Source of the DNA: Sulfitobacter sp. F26169L | GTDB lineage: Bacteria > Pseudomonadota > Alphaproteobacteria > Rhodobacterales > Rhodobacteraceae | Length of the DNA: 64,000 bases | NCBI RefSeq assembly: GCF_026410285.1 | Contig: NZ_JAPMLP010000006.1 | Span: 62,001-126,000 of the forward strand | Direction of reading: 5' to 3' | In this document: in pieces, positions 37,002 to 45,444 of the stretch | Layout of the letters: the number at the start of each line of letters is the position of its first letter | Numbering within the stretch: position 1 is the first letter of the stretch | Program-made: the position numbers and the translations under genes | The notes under the pieces: model-generated | What the model was told of the DNA's origin: nothing | Seen by the model: only the letters and a program-made list of their open reading frames with translations | The model's database searches: none

Positions 37002-37036
37002 CGGATGCAACCGCGCTTTCGATGGGTGTTCGTCAT
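36998..37036 (-). CDS. Possible 12-codon leader ORF coupled to the acyl-CoA synthetase gene
   Basis: An ATG with an excellent ribosome-binding site (GGGAGGGACACC) encodes MTNTHRKRGCIR and stops at a TGA overlapping the downstream ATG (ATGA). The synthetase start itself has no good ribosome-binding site. Alternatives are a small frameshift or sequencing error in the true N-terminus. Confidence 0.4.
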   Translation of the reverse strand: MTNTHRKRGCIR

Positions 37037-37309
37037 GGTGTCCCTCCCGTATGGTCAAGCCGCACAACCGCAACCTCCCCGCGGTGCGCGACTCTCTTTC
37101 ATCAAGAGACTAGGCGGAAAAATCGGGGCTGCCAATACCGCACTACGGAACTTCGTTTCGCAAAATGCGTATTTCCATGGCATCCGGTTGCAAAAGGACG
37201 GTTCGCCGCAGTGCTTGATGATCCGTCGATAGCTGGTATTGCCTTGGCCTAGGGGGATCGGCGCAGTAGGTCACCGGTCTGGCAAACCCGTAGCGGAGGT
37301 ATCAATCCG
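37037..37309. other. Divergent intergenic region between synthetase and Crp/Fnr genes
   Basis: No gene is seen. It must hold promoters for both the minus-strand acyl-CoA operon and the sulfur-regulator gene. A partial TTTCGCAAAATGCG motif at about 37157 is only weakly similar to the candidate IclR operators. No clear Crp/Fnr palindrome was recognised here. Confidence 0.5.
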
Positions 37310-37981
37310 ATGAACGATAAAGAGGTATGGGTTGACCGGTTTCCGGGGCTGTCACGTCTGGAAGAACCGATAAAGAAGCTGTTGCTGTCTCAGAGCCGGA
37401 TCATTTCCGCGCCCGGGGGGCACACTGTTTTCGGTCCGGGAAATTCGCCGGAAAATATGTTGTTCCTGTTGGATGGCACGGTGCGGGTGCAGCAGGTATC
37501 CGAAACCGGACACGAAATCGTCTTGTACCGGATACACGCAGGGGAAAGCTGTGTTTTGACCACCGCATGTCTGCTGGCCTTTGACGACTATTCTGCCGAA
37601 GGGATCGCGGAAACCGATGTGCGTGCAGCCGCCGTGCCGCGCGGTGTGTTCGACGATCTGGTTGCGCAGTCCAAATCATTTCGTGATTTTGTTTTTGCTG
37701 CCTTTTCCAAACGGATCACCGATTTATTCCTGATGATTGACGAGGTTGCCTTTCAGCGGATGGATGTTCGACTGGCGCATAAACTGATCGAATTGTCAGG
37801 CGGCAAGGATGTTGTTGTCACAACCCATCAAAAACTGTCGGTCGAACTTGGCACAGCGCGCGAGGTCATTTCCCGCCAACTACAGGAATTCCAACGGCGG
37901 GGATGGATCGCACAAAGCCGTGGCAGCGTCAGTTTGCTGGACAAAGTGCGACTGGAACAGTTGGCGGATCATCACAGCTAA
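37310..37981 (+). CDS. Crp/Fnr-family transcriptional regulator with a Cys pair, sulfur operon
   Basis: 223-aa regulator: N-terminal cyclic-nucleotide-binding-type jelly roll (VFGPGNSPENMLFLLDGTVRV), dimerisation helix, and a C-terminal HTH with KLSVELGTAREVISRQLQEF. The E185...S188-R189 pattern is that of FNR rather than CRP. There is no FNR-type N-terminal cysteine cluster. Two cysteines, C81 and C87 (GESCVLTTACLL), lie in the sensor domain and could form a disulfide or polysulfide bridge. With persulfide-handling genes behind it, a sulfide/persulfide sensor is plausible (inference). A 19-bp palindrome follows its stop. Confidence 0.9.
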   Translation: MNDKEVWVDRFPGLSRLEEPIKKLLLSQSRIISAPGGHTVFGPGNSPENMLFLLDGTVRVQQVSETGHEIVLYRIHAGESCVLTTACLLAFDDYSAEGIAETDVRAAAVPRGVFDDLVAQSKSFRDFVFAAFSKRITDLFLMIDEVAFQRMDVRLAHKLIELSGGKDVVVTTHQKLSVELGTAREVISRQLQEFQRRGWIAQSRGSVSLLDKVRLEQLADHHS

Positions 37982-37995
37982 ATAAAGAAGCACGC

Positions 37996-38014
37996 TTGGT
38001 GACAATGTCACCAA
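37996..38014. promoter_or_regulatory. 19-bp palindrome TTGGTGAC-AAT-GTCACCAA, candidate Crp/Fnr-type operator
   Basis: Perfect 8-bp arms with a 3-bp centre, in the 86-bp gap between the regulator gene and the DUF2892 gene. The outer TTGGT resembles the TTGAT half-site read by FNR-type helices with an E..SR pattern, as in the adjacent regulator. A transcript hairpin role is an alternative, but no T-run follows. Confidence 0.5.
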
Positions 38015-38067
38015 TAGAAAGAGCCTGTCGCGCTAGACAGGACGTAACTTCATCAGGAGACAGAAAA

Positions 38068-38280
38068 ATGACTGCAAATATCGGCAACATTGATCGTATT
38101 ATCCGCATCGTTCTGGGCATTGTCCTGCTCCTTGCGCCGTTCGTGACGGGATGGGCAATTTTTGCATCCACTACGGCCACCGTGATTTCGGTGATCTTGG
38201 GCATTGTGATGCTGGCAACTTCGGCGATGCGGTTTTGCCTGCTATATCGTATCTTTGGCATCCGGACGTGCCAGCTATGA
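38068..38280 (+). CDS. DUF2892-family small membrane protein
   Basis: 70-aa protein starting MTANIGNIDRIIRIVLGIVL, the diagnostic N-terminus of the DUF2892/YgaP C-terminal-like family, with two hydrophobic helices (about residues 13-29 and 36-55). A GGAGA site precedes the ATG. In related operons such proteins accompany rhodaneses, YeeE transporters and persulfide dioxygenases. Precise role unknown. It overlaps the next gene by 4 bp. Confidence 0.85.
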   Translation: MTANIGNIDRIIRIVLGIVLLLAPFVTGWAIFASTTATVISVILGIVMLATSAMRFCLLYRIFGIRTCQL

Positions 38281-38711
38281 TGGAGACTGTTTTCACACCG
38301 TTTCAGTCGCTTGCGGGCGGGGCGTTGATTGGCCTCGCCGCTGTTCTGTTGATGGCCGTTCTGGGCCGCGTGATGGGCGCGACCGGTATTCTGGCAGGGC
38401 TGTTGCAGCCTGCAGGATGGTCTGACTGGTCGTGGCGCGCCGCAGTGATGGCCGGTATGATCAGCGGCCCCGCTGTTGTTTTGCTGCTCACAGGTCAAAT
38501 GCCCGTGATTCAGGTACCCGGAACAACTGCGATGCTTGTGGTCGGCGGCCTGTTGGTTGGGATTGGCGTTACCTTCGGTGCGGGGTGTACATCGGGTCAC
38601 GGTGTATGCGGCAACGCGCGTCTTTCGCCACGCTCCATCGTGGCAACGCTGACCTTTATGCTGACCACTGCGATCACGGTTTATGTGATCCGCCATCTGA
38701 CCGGAGTTTAA
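38277..38711 (+). CDS. YeeE/YedE-family half-transporter, first subunit
   Basis: 144-aa polytopic membrane protein. The conserved thiosulfate-path motif FGAGCTSGHGVCG carries C104 and C111. YeeE of E. coli is one long chain; here the two halves are separate genes (this and the next, 1 bp apart), as is common in sulfide-detoxification operons. Expected role is import or export of thiosulfate or a related sulfur species. Confidence 0.9.
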   Translation: MMETVFTPFQSLAGGALIGLAAVLLMAVLGRVMGATGILAGLLQPAGWSDWSWRAAVMAGMISGPAVVLLLTGQMPVIQVPGTTAMLVVGGLLVGIGVTFGAGCTSGHGVCGNARLSPRSIVATLTFMLTTAITVYVIRHLTGV

Positions 38712-38712
38712 T

Positions 38713-39150
38713 ATGCGTTTGATTGTTTCTTATCTGATCGGCCTTGTGTTCGGCATCGGGATTTCCATATCCGGAATGGCGAACCCTGCAAAAGTGTTGA
38801 ACTTCTTTGACATCGCCGGATCTTGGGACCCGAGCCTTGCGTTTGTGATGGGCGGCGCGCTGGTGGTGACGTTTATCGGCTACCGCTACGTACTGCGCCA
38901 GCCCTCGCCGTTGATGTCGCCCAAATTTCTGCTGCCAACGCGGCGTGATCTTGATCTGCCGCTGATCGGCGGATCGGCTGTGTTCGGCATTGGCTGGGGC
39001 ATTGCAGGCTTCTGCCCCGGTGGGGCGTTGCCCGCATTGGGGACTGGCCGCACAGAGGTGTTTGTTTTTGTGGCATCCCTGCTTGCAGGGATTGTGATAG
39101 CAAAGTTCTTGCAAGCCGCACTTGCACGCCGCACCCAAGCCACCGCCTGA
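38713..39150 (+). CDS. YeeE/YedE-family half-transporter, second subunit
   Basis: 145-aa membrane protein starting MRLIVSYLIGLVFGIGISISGMANPAKVL, typical of the second YeeE/YedE half. The conserved GFCPGGALPALG carries C101. It would assemble with the preceding subunit. A TAGGAG site links it to the downstream MBL gene. Confidence 0.9.
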   Translation: MRLIVSYLIGLVFGIGISISGMANPAKVLNFFDIAGSWDPSLAFVMGGALVVTFIGYRYVLRQPSPLMSPKFLLPTRRDLDLPLIGGSAVFGIGWGIAGFCPGGALPALGTGRTEVFVFVASLLAGIVIAKFLQAALARRTQATA

Positions 39151-39168
39151 GCTATAGGAGTGACCAAA

Positions 39169-40050
39169 ATGAACTACCCCGTTGATATGTCCGTCAAACC
39201 AGAGGTGAGCGCCTATTTTGACGAGGCAACGAATACCATCAGCTATATCGTAAAAGACCCCGACAGCCTGCATTGCGCCATCATTGATAGCGTTATGGAC
39301 ATTGATTACGCGGCGGGGCGGATCACCTATGACCACGCTGACGCCCTGATCGCGACGATCAAGGAACAGGGTCTGACACTGGACTGGATCATCGAAACAC
39401 ACGTGCATGCCGACCACCTGAGCGCTGCACCCTACATCCAGCAAAAGCTGGGCGGTAAGATCGGTGTCGGAGAGAAGATCATGGTGGTGCAGGATACTTT
39501 CGGAAAAATCTTTAACGAAGGTACCGAATTCCAGCGTGACGGATCGCAATTCGATGCCCTGTTCAAGGATGGTGATACCTACATGATCGGCACGATGCAG
39601 GCGTTTGCCATGTACACTCCGGGACACACGCCTGCGTGTATGGTGCATGTGATTGGCGATGCTGCTTTCGCGGGTGATACGCTGTTTATGCCCGACGGCG
39701 GTTCTGCGCGCGCGGATTTTCCGGGCGGATCGGCAGGTGAGCTGTATGACAGCATCCAAAAGGTGTTGGCGCTGCCCGATGATATGCGTCTGTTTATGTG
39801 CCACGACTATGGCCCGAACGGTCGCGCGATCGAATGGGAAACAACCGTAGCCGCGCAAAAGGCCGAAAACATCCACGTAGGTGGCGGCAAAACCCGCGAG
39901 GAGTTTATCAAATTCCGTACCGAACGTGACGCGACACTTGCCCTGCCAACATTGATTATTCCGTCGTTGCAGGTGAACATGCGCGCAGGCGAAATCCCGA
40001 CCGACAGGGACGGAAAGCCGATGTTGAAAGTGCCGATCAATGGCCTTTGA
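39169..40050 (+). CDS. MBL-fold metallohydrolase, persulfide-dioxygenase-like (Blh/ETHE1 group)
   Basis: 293-aa metallo-beta-lactamase-fold enzyme. The metal motif TxHxHxDH reads THVHADH (H78, H80, D82, H83), followed by YTPGHTPACMVHVIGDAAFAGDTLF and LFMCHDYGP. This pattern matches Blh-type enzymes of bigR operons, which oxidise glutathione or protein persulfides to sulfite using Fe and O2. The start at 39169 is preferred because TAGGAG stands eight bases upstream. The setting with YeeE, DUF2892 and SulP supports sulfide detoxification. Confidence 0.9.
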   Translation: MNYPVDMSVKPEVSAYFDEATNTISYIVKDPDSLHCAIIDSVMDIDYAAGRITYDHADALIATIKEQGLTLDWIIETHVHADHLSAAPYIQQKLGGKIGVGEKIMVVQDTFGKIFNEGTEFQRDGSQFDALFKDGDTYMIGTMQAFAMYTPGHTPACMVHVIGDAAFAGDTLFMPDGGSARADFPGGSAGELYDSIQKVLALPDDMRLFMCHDYGPNGRAIEWETTVAAQKAENIHVGGGKTREEFIKFRTERDATLALPTLIIPSLQVNMRAGEIPTDRDGKPMLKVPINGL

Positions 40051-40123
40051 GGTCGGTCCCTGAATCCAATAATTGACGCGCCCTTTCCCTGACGAGGGAG
40101 CGCCAAACAGCCGCGAGAGCCCG

Positions 40124-41836
40124 ATGACATTGTCAAAATACCTGCCGATCCTGACTTGGGGGCGGCAATACAATCGTACGGCACTGTCGAATGATCTTGT
40201 CGCCGCTGTGATTGTTACGATCATGCTGATCCCGCAATCGCTGGCCTATGCGCTGCTGGCAGGTTTGCCGCCGGAAGCGGGGTTATACGCCTCTATCGCC
40301 CCTATCTTGCTGTATGCGGTTTTCGGAACCAGCCGCGCTTTGGCGGTGGGTCCGGTGGCGGTTGTGTCTTTGATGACGGCCGCAGCGCTTAGCAATATCG
40401 TAGAGCAAGGCACAATGGGCTACGGCATAGCCGCGTTATCGCTCGCCGCCTTGTCAGGGGTTATCTTGCTGGGGATGGGTCTGTTCCGGCTGGGGTTTAT
40501 CGCAAACTTCCTGTCGCATCCGGTTATTTCCGGATTTATCACTGCATCCGGCATTATCATCGCGGCGAGCCAGTTGAAGCACATTCTGGGCATTGATGCA
40601 GCAGGTCACAACCTGCTGGATTTGGGATTATCATTGATCACGAACCTGCCTGAAATTCATTGGATCACCGCGGTGATCGGTGCTCTTGCAACGGGATTCC
40701 TGTTTTGGGTGCGCAAGGGATTGAAGCCGCTGTTGCAACGGCTGGGTGCGGGCGAGGGCGTGACAGATGTGCTGGTAAAAACCGGACCGGTTGCTGTTGT
40801 AGTCGTCACTACGTTTTCGGTTTGGGCTTTCGGGCTGGCTGCGCAGGGCGTGGCGATTGTTGGCGACGTGCCACAAAACCTGCCGCCGCTGACCCTGCCG
40901 TCATTTTCCCCCGATTTGTTGGGCCAGTTGTTGCTGCCTGCCTTTCTGATCTCGATCATCGGGTTTGTTGAATCAATCTCCGTTGCGCAAACGCTGGCCG
41001 CGAAAAAGCGCCAGCGGATCGACCCCGATCAGGAGCTTATCGGCCTTGGGGTAGCAAATATCGGCGCTTCGCTGACGGGCGGTTTTCCGGTGACGGGCGG
41101 CTTTTCCCGCTCGGTGGTGAATTTCGATGCGGGTGCGCAAACCCCCGCTGCCGGAGCGTTCACAGCTGTCGGATTGGCGATAGCAGCACTTGCACTAACG
41201 CCTCTGATCTTCTTTTTGCCCAAGGCGACACTGGCCGCAACAATCATCGTTGCGGTCCTCAGCCTTGTTGATTTTTCAATATTGAAACGCAGCTGGGGGT
41301 ATTCGAAAGCTGATTTTGCCGCCGTTCTGATCACCATTCTGATGACCCTTGCTATGGGAGTAGAGGCGGGTGTTTCAGCAGGTGTAATGCTGTCGATTGT
41401 GCTTCATCTGTATAAATCGTCCAAGCCGCATATCGCCGAGGTGGGGCAGGTGGCAGGTACTGAACATTACCGCAACATTCTGCGCCACGAAGTGATAACC
41501 GACCCTGCAGTTGTCACCTTGCGCGTCGACGAGAGCCTCTATTTTGCAAACGCGCGTTATCTTGAGGACCGGATTCACAACCGCGTAGCGGGGGATAAAT
41601 CCATTCGCCATGTGATCCTGCAATGTTCAGCCATCAACGAAATCGACCTGAGCGCGCTTGAATCCCTCGAGATGATAAACGAACGGCTGCGCGAGATGGG
41701 TGTGACGCTTCATCTGTCAGAGGTCAAAGGCCCCGTAATGGACAGGCTGAAAGAACAGCATTTCCTGAAAGAAATGACAGGCAATGTCTATCTGTCACAG
41801 TACGAGGCGGCGCAAAAAGTCCGCGCACTTTGCTGA
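40124..41836 (+). CDS. SulP-family inorganic anion transporter with STAS domain
   Basis: 570-aa transporter. The N-terminal membrane domain starts YLPILTWGRQYN and includes VAAVIVTIMLIPQSLAYALLAGLPPEAGLYAS and FPVTGGFSRSVVNFDAGAQT, the SulP signatures. The C-terminal STAS domain begins near residue 461 (VTLRVDESLYFANARYLED) with the ILQCSAINEIDLSALESLE segment. It would move sulfate, sulfite or bicarbonate. As last gene after the persulfide dioxygenase it may export the sulfite or sulfate formed (inference). It is convergent with pxpA, 10 bp away. Confidence 0.93.
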   Translation: MTLSKYLPILTWGRQYNRTALSNDLVAAVIVTIMLIPQSLAYALLAGLPPEAGLYASIAPILLYAVFGTSRALAVGPVAVVSLMTAAALSNIVEQGTMGYGIAALSLAALSGVILLGMGLFRLGFIANFLSHPVISGFITASGIIIAASQLKHILGIDAAGHNLLDLGLSLITNLPEIHWITAVIGALATGFLFWVRKGLKPLLQRLGAGEGVTDVLVKTGPVAVVVVTTFSVWAFGLAAQGVAIVGDVPQNLPPLTLPSFSPDLLGQLLLPAFLISIIGFVESISVAQTLAAKKRQRIDPDQELIGLGVANIGASLTGGFPVTGGFSRSVVNFDAGAQTPAAGAFTAVGLAIAALALTPLIFFLPKATLAATIIVAVLSLVDFSILKRSWGYSKADFAAVLITILMTLAMGVEAGVSAGVMLSIVLHLYKSSKPHIAEVGQVAGTEHYRNILRHEVITDPAVVTLRVDESLYFANARYLEDRIHNRVAGDKSIRHVILQCSAINEIDLSALESLEMINERLREMGVTLHLSEVKGPVMDRLKEQHFLKEMTGNVYLSQYEAAQKVRALC

Positions 41837-41846
41837 CGTTTCGCGC

Positions 41847-42611
41847 TTAGGTGCGCCCCTCAAATGTTTGTACGGTGATGTCCGCGTCCTCAAGCGCACC
41901 CCGCACAGATGATGCGATTTGCACCGCTGTGGGCGTGTCACCATGCAGGCAGATTGTATCAATCGCAGCGGGAATATGTTTGCCGCTTTGCGTAATGATC
42001 GCGCCTGCCTTGACCATTTCCACCATGCGCGTTCCGGCAATTTGCGGGTCATGGATCACCGCGCCTTCGATACTGCGGTCAACCAATGTGGCATCGTCGT
42101 TATACGCGCGATCTGCGAAAATCTCTCCCGCCCATGCGCAGCCCAGCTCCTTTACCGCGTCCTGCTGGGCGGTGGCGGCAAGGACCATCACGATCAGATC
42201 GGGGTCGACAGAAAGGGCCGCCTCGTACAGATCAAGTGCCAGAACGGCATCCTCGGATGCCATGTTTGCCAATGCGCCGTGCAGTTTGAGGTGGCGTACA
42301 GATGCACCCAAACTGCGTGCCATGCCGATGCTGGCGGCCACCTGATAGCGGATCTGGTTTTGTAGCGTGGCGCGGGGCACCATCATCCGGTTGCGCCCGA
42401 AACCGGCCAGATCCATGAAACCGGGGTGTGCGCCGATACCAACGCCACCGTCACGGGCAAGGGTCATTGTGGCCGCCATCACATCTGCATCACCGGCATG
42501 GCCCCCGCATGCGATATTGGCCGACGTCACCGTGCGCAACAGCGCCGCATCATCGCCCATCTTCCACGCGCCAAAGCTTTCGCCCATATCGGCATTCAGG
42601 TCTACACGCAT
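41847..42611 (-). CDS. pxpA: 5-oxoprolinase subunit A (LamB/YcsF family)
   Basis: 254-aa protein starting MRVDLNADMGESFGAWKMGDD, the PxpA hallmark, with ANIACGGHAGD, GAHPGFMDLAGFGR and VRHLKLHGALANM. Together with PxpB and PxpC it forms the prokaryotic ATP-dependent 5-oxoprolinase that opens 5-oxoproline to glutamate. The gene is last in pxpB-pxpC-pxpA, 2 bp behind pxpC. Confidence 0.95.
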   Translation of the reverse strand: MRVDLNADMGESFGAWKMGDDAALLRTVTSANIACGGHAGDADVMAATMTLARDGGVGIGAHPGFMDLAGFGRNRMMVPRATLQNQIRYQVAASIGMARSLGASVRHLKLHGALANMASEDAVLALDLYEAALSVDPDLIVMVLAATAQQDAVKELGCAWAGEIFADRAYNDDATLVDRSIEGAVIHDPQIAGTRMVEMVKAGAIITQSGKHIPAAIDTICLHGDTPTAVQIASSVRGALEDADITVQTFEGRT

Positions 42612-42613
42612 GA

Positions 42614-43642
42614 TTATTCCTTTTCTGTGGTGGGGGCGGGGGTGCCCGATACAACGCCGCTGATCAATTGATAGGACAACAGATCGCGGATACTGTGGGG
42701 ATCGCGCAGCAATGGCGTTACATTGTTAGCAAGTGTGTTGCGCGCAGCATTTGCACGCTGTTCAAGTGTGCGGGCCTCTGACAGATCAACAAACTCGAAT
42801 GTGATCGGCGCACCGGCGGCAGCTTGGGCAACCCTTGCCATATCGGAGGGAATGACAGTGCCAATGCGGGGATAGCCGCCAGTGGTCTGACACTCACACA
42901 TCAGCACAAACGGCGCGCCATCGCCGGTGATCTGGATATCGCCGGTTACAATTATGTCGGACAAGATGGTGAGTTGACCCTTTGCTGTGAACGGCTCTGT
43001 CTCATGCGCCATTCTGACGCCCATGCGATTGGCGCGGGCATCGCGATGAAACTGCGTCCGGGTGAAGCGTGCCTGTGTTTCGGGATCGAACATATCTGTC
43101 TGCATTGATGCAACGATGCGAATTTTTCCGCCCTCGAAACGGTTCTCAACGGGCAGGGTCATGCCTGTGGCAGTGTTGTTGTCCTTGCCCACCGGTAAGT
43201 CCTGACCTTCGGTCACCGCAGCGCCCAGACCCGCGCTCAGGTGCGCGGCGCGCGCGCCTATCATCACGGGTGTATCGATCCCTCCGCCGACATGCAGATA
43301 TCCGTATGTTCCGCTGCGCACTCCGCCGATTTTTAGAATACTTCCCGCAGGCATCAAATGGCTGGCGTGCCATGCAAGCGGGGCATCATCCAGCGTGGCG
43401 ATCATCGGCGCGCCCGTCAATGCGATGCGTATGTCGCGGCTGGCGGAAAAGTTGCCGCCGAACCCCACCATTTCAAGCGCGGCCAGATCAGGCGATTGGC
43501 CCAGCAGTGCTGCCCCTTCGTACAGCGCTGAAAGGTCGGCAGCACCGCCGCGAGTCAATCCTTGGGCCAAATACCCCCTGCGCCCCTGATCCTGTACCGT
43601 CACAGTCGGCCCGCACGCGTGAATTTTCAAGAATGTACTCAT
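42614..43642 (-). CDS. pxpC: 5-oxoprolinase/biotin-dependent carboxyltransferase-like subunit C
   Basis: 342-aa protein with the PxpC/KipA features TVQDQGRRGYLAQGLTRGGAAD near the N-terminus and ECQTTGGYPRIGTVI near the C-terminus. The start at 43642 overlaps the pxpB stop by 4 bp; a longer upstream frame lies wholly within pxpB and is rejected. It is the likely cyclophilin-like, carboxyltransferase-related partner of PxpB in 5-oxoproline opening. Confidence 0.94.
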   Translation of the reverse strand: MSTFLKIHACGPTVTVQDQGRRGYLAQGLTRGGAADLSALYEGAALLGQSPDLAALEMVGFGGNFSASRDIRIALTGAPMIATLDDAPLAWHASHLMPAGSILKIGGVRSGTYGYLHVGGGIDTPVMIGARAAHLSAGLGAAVTEGQDLPVGKDNNTATGMTLPVENRFEGGKIRIVASMQTDMFDPETQARFTRTQFHRDARANRMGVRMAHETEPFTAKGQLTILSDIIVTGDIQITGDGAPFVLMCECQTTGGYPRIGTVIPSDMARVAQAAAGAPITFEFVDLSEARTLEQRANAARNTLANNVTPLLRDPHSIRDLLSYQLISGVVSGTPAPTTEKE

Positions 43643-44376
43643 GCCAACACCCTGCGCTGCGCGCCGCCATTGCCCGAGGTGTCGCGCTGTTCGATCTGCG
43701 CGTATTCTGCCGCTGTGACCGCAGGAAAGCACATCTCGTCCCCCGGCGACAGGGCGATCGGTGTGTCACTCTCGGGGCGAAAGGTGCGAAAGGCGGTCTG
43801 GCCCACATGCCGCCAGCCCGTTGGCGTTGCGTTGGTAAAGATAATGAGTTGCCGGATCGCCACCACCAGCGCGCCTGCCGGCACGGATTTACTCAGTGCT
43901 TGCTGGCGGGGAATATCCCAATGGGGTGGCAACTCTCCGGTATAGGGCTGACCCGGCGCAAAACCGATGGTCAGTACACGCACTCGCGCTGATGACAGCT
44001 CGGTAATTGCCTGTTGCGGGCTGACGCCTGCGGCTTCGGCCGCTTCTTCAAGTTGGGGCGCGGCCTGGGTGCCGTAGAGTGTGGGGATTTCCCACAAACT
44101 GCGCCCGGCGGGCAGCTCAGCTTTGTACCAGTCGCGCGAAAGCAGCAGATCCTGTAATTGTTCGATAAGGCGTTCCGGTGGTGCGCTGACAAGATCGGCA
44201 CTGATAAACGTAGAGACAAGAGATGTCGAAGTCTCGCAAACCTCTGCCCAGTTTTGTTCATCGACAGCCGCACGAAACGCAAGAGCCGCGCGGTTTGCAG
44301 GTTCGCTCATCCCTGCGCCGAACTGGACCAGCAGACCGGACAGACCGACAGGTCGGATACGGGGATATTTAGCCAT
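43639..44376 (-). CDS. pxpB: 5-oxoprolinase subunit B
   Basis: 245-aa KipI-type protein: PRIRPVGLSGLLVQFG at the N-terminus, then IGFAPGQPYTGELPPHWDIPRQ and GRSLWEIPTLYGT. The start at 44376 is the conserved MAKYP; an upstream in-frame extension is not conserved. First gene of the operon, diverging from an IclR-type regulator that probably controls it. Confidence 0.92.
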   Translation of the reverse strand: MAKYPRIRPVGLSGLLVQFGAGMSEPANRAALAFRAAVDEQNWAEVCETSTSLVSTFISADLVSAPPERLIEQLQDLLLSRDWYKAELPAGRSLWEIPTLYGTQAAPQLEEAAEAAGVSPQQAITELSSARVRVLTIGFAPGQPYTGELPPHWDIPRQQALSKSVPAGALVVAIRQLIIFTNATPTGWRHVGQTAFRTFRPESDTPIALSPGDEMCFPAVTAAEYAQIEQRDTSGNGGAQRRVLA

Positions 44377-44667
44377 CGTGCAATGCCCTTCAATAAAAAT
44401 GCAGAAGCAGGATAGGTGCGGGATACACGGATAGCAGGCAACAGCCAATAACGATCAGCAATAGCGTAACCGTTTCATACAATATTATAGCAAGAAACAG
44501 CGCGATTATATAGATACCAGCACTCTTCGTCGCCGCAGTCCGACGTCAGGCGCGGAGTTTTACCATGCGGCATATCCGGTTGCGTTGATTTGGATCTGGA
44601 TTATCATATGCTTACATCCGAAACGGCATTGATCCTATTGCTCTCCATCAGAGAAAGACCTTTCTTT

Positions 44668-45444
44668 ATGTCCGACAATGCCGGCCAAGCAGAAAAAACT
44701 ATCCCGACCAACCTGAGGTTGCTGCTGCTGTTGGAGGAGCTGGCGAGGGCAGGGACGCCTATTACGCCCACTGTCGCGAATGAGGTTTTGTGCCTGCCCA
44801 AACCTACCATCCACCGCTTGTTCCATACGCTGGAGCAAGAAGGATTTTTGCAGCGCGACATCGACGGGCGTTCCTATGCGCCGGGCGGGCGGCTGCGCAG
44901 GCTGGCCAGTTCGGTTCTGTCAACATCACGCATCCGGCAGGTGCGGCAGGCGATACTGAAAGCCTTGGGTGATGAAGTAGGCGAGACGTGCAATCTTGCC
45001 ATCCCTGAACGGCACACAATGATTTATCTGGACCGCGTCGAGACGAAATGGCCCTTGCGCATCCAGTTGCCGGTCGGAACAGAAGTGCCGTTCCATTGTA
45101 CCGCAAGTGGCAAAATGTACCTCAGTTCGCTGAAGCCAACGCTATTTGCCAAATATCTGGATGCTGTCACGCTGGAAAAGCATACTGCCCGCACCCTGAC
45201 CACCGCAGATAGCCTGACCACCGAGATAGAGAGTATCCGCGCGCGCGGATATTCAACAGATGACGAAGAATTTATGGACGGAATGGTAGCGATTGCGGTT
45301 CCGTTGCTGGACATACAGGGCCGGCTGATGTCGACGCTGTCGGTTCACGCTCCTGTGCAACGGGTCAGCCTGAAAGATTTGAAGGCGCATCTGCCGCGGC
45401 TGAAATCTGCCGCTGCGGAACTGTCAGAACTGGTGTTGAGCTGA
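44668..45444 (+). CDS. IclR-family transcriptional regulator
   Basis: 258 aa from the ATG at 44668; an in-frame TTG at 44590 would add 26 unconserved residues. HTH at VLCLPKPTIHRLFHTLEQEGFL, and the IclR effector domain shows MIYLDRVETKWPLRIQLPVGTEVPFHCTASGKM and RGYSTDDEEFMDGMVAIAVPL. It diverges from the pxpBCA operon and is its likely regulator. Its last 21 bp overlap the convergent YcaQ-type gene. Confidence 0.9.
   Translation: MSDNAGQAEKTIPTNLRLLLLLEELARAGTPITPTVANEVLCLPKPTIHRLFHTLEQEGFLQRDIDGRSYAPGGRLRRLASSVLSTSRIRQVRQAILKALGDEVGETCNLAIPERHTMIYLDRVETKWPLRIQLPVGTEVPFHCTASGKMYLSSLKPTLFAKYLDAVTLEKHTARTLTTADSLTTEIESIRARGYSTDDEEFMDGMVAIAVPLLDIQGRLMSTLSVHAPVQRVSLKDLKAHLPRLKSAAAELSELVLS

Noticed and set aside
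38674..40224. Long minus-strand open frame (516 codons) opposite the YeeE and MBL genes
   Set aside because: It is antisense to three well-supported genes, has no recognisable domain, and is His/Cys/Arg-rich as expected of a shadow frame in this codon usage.
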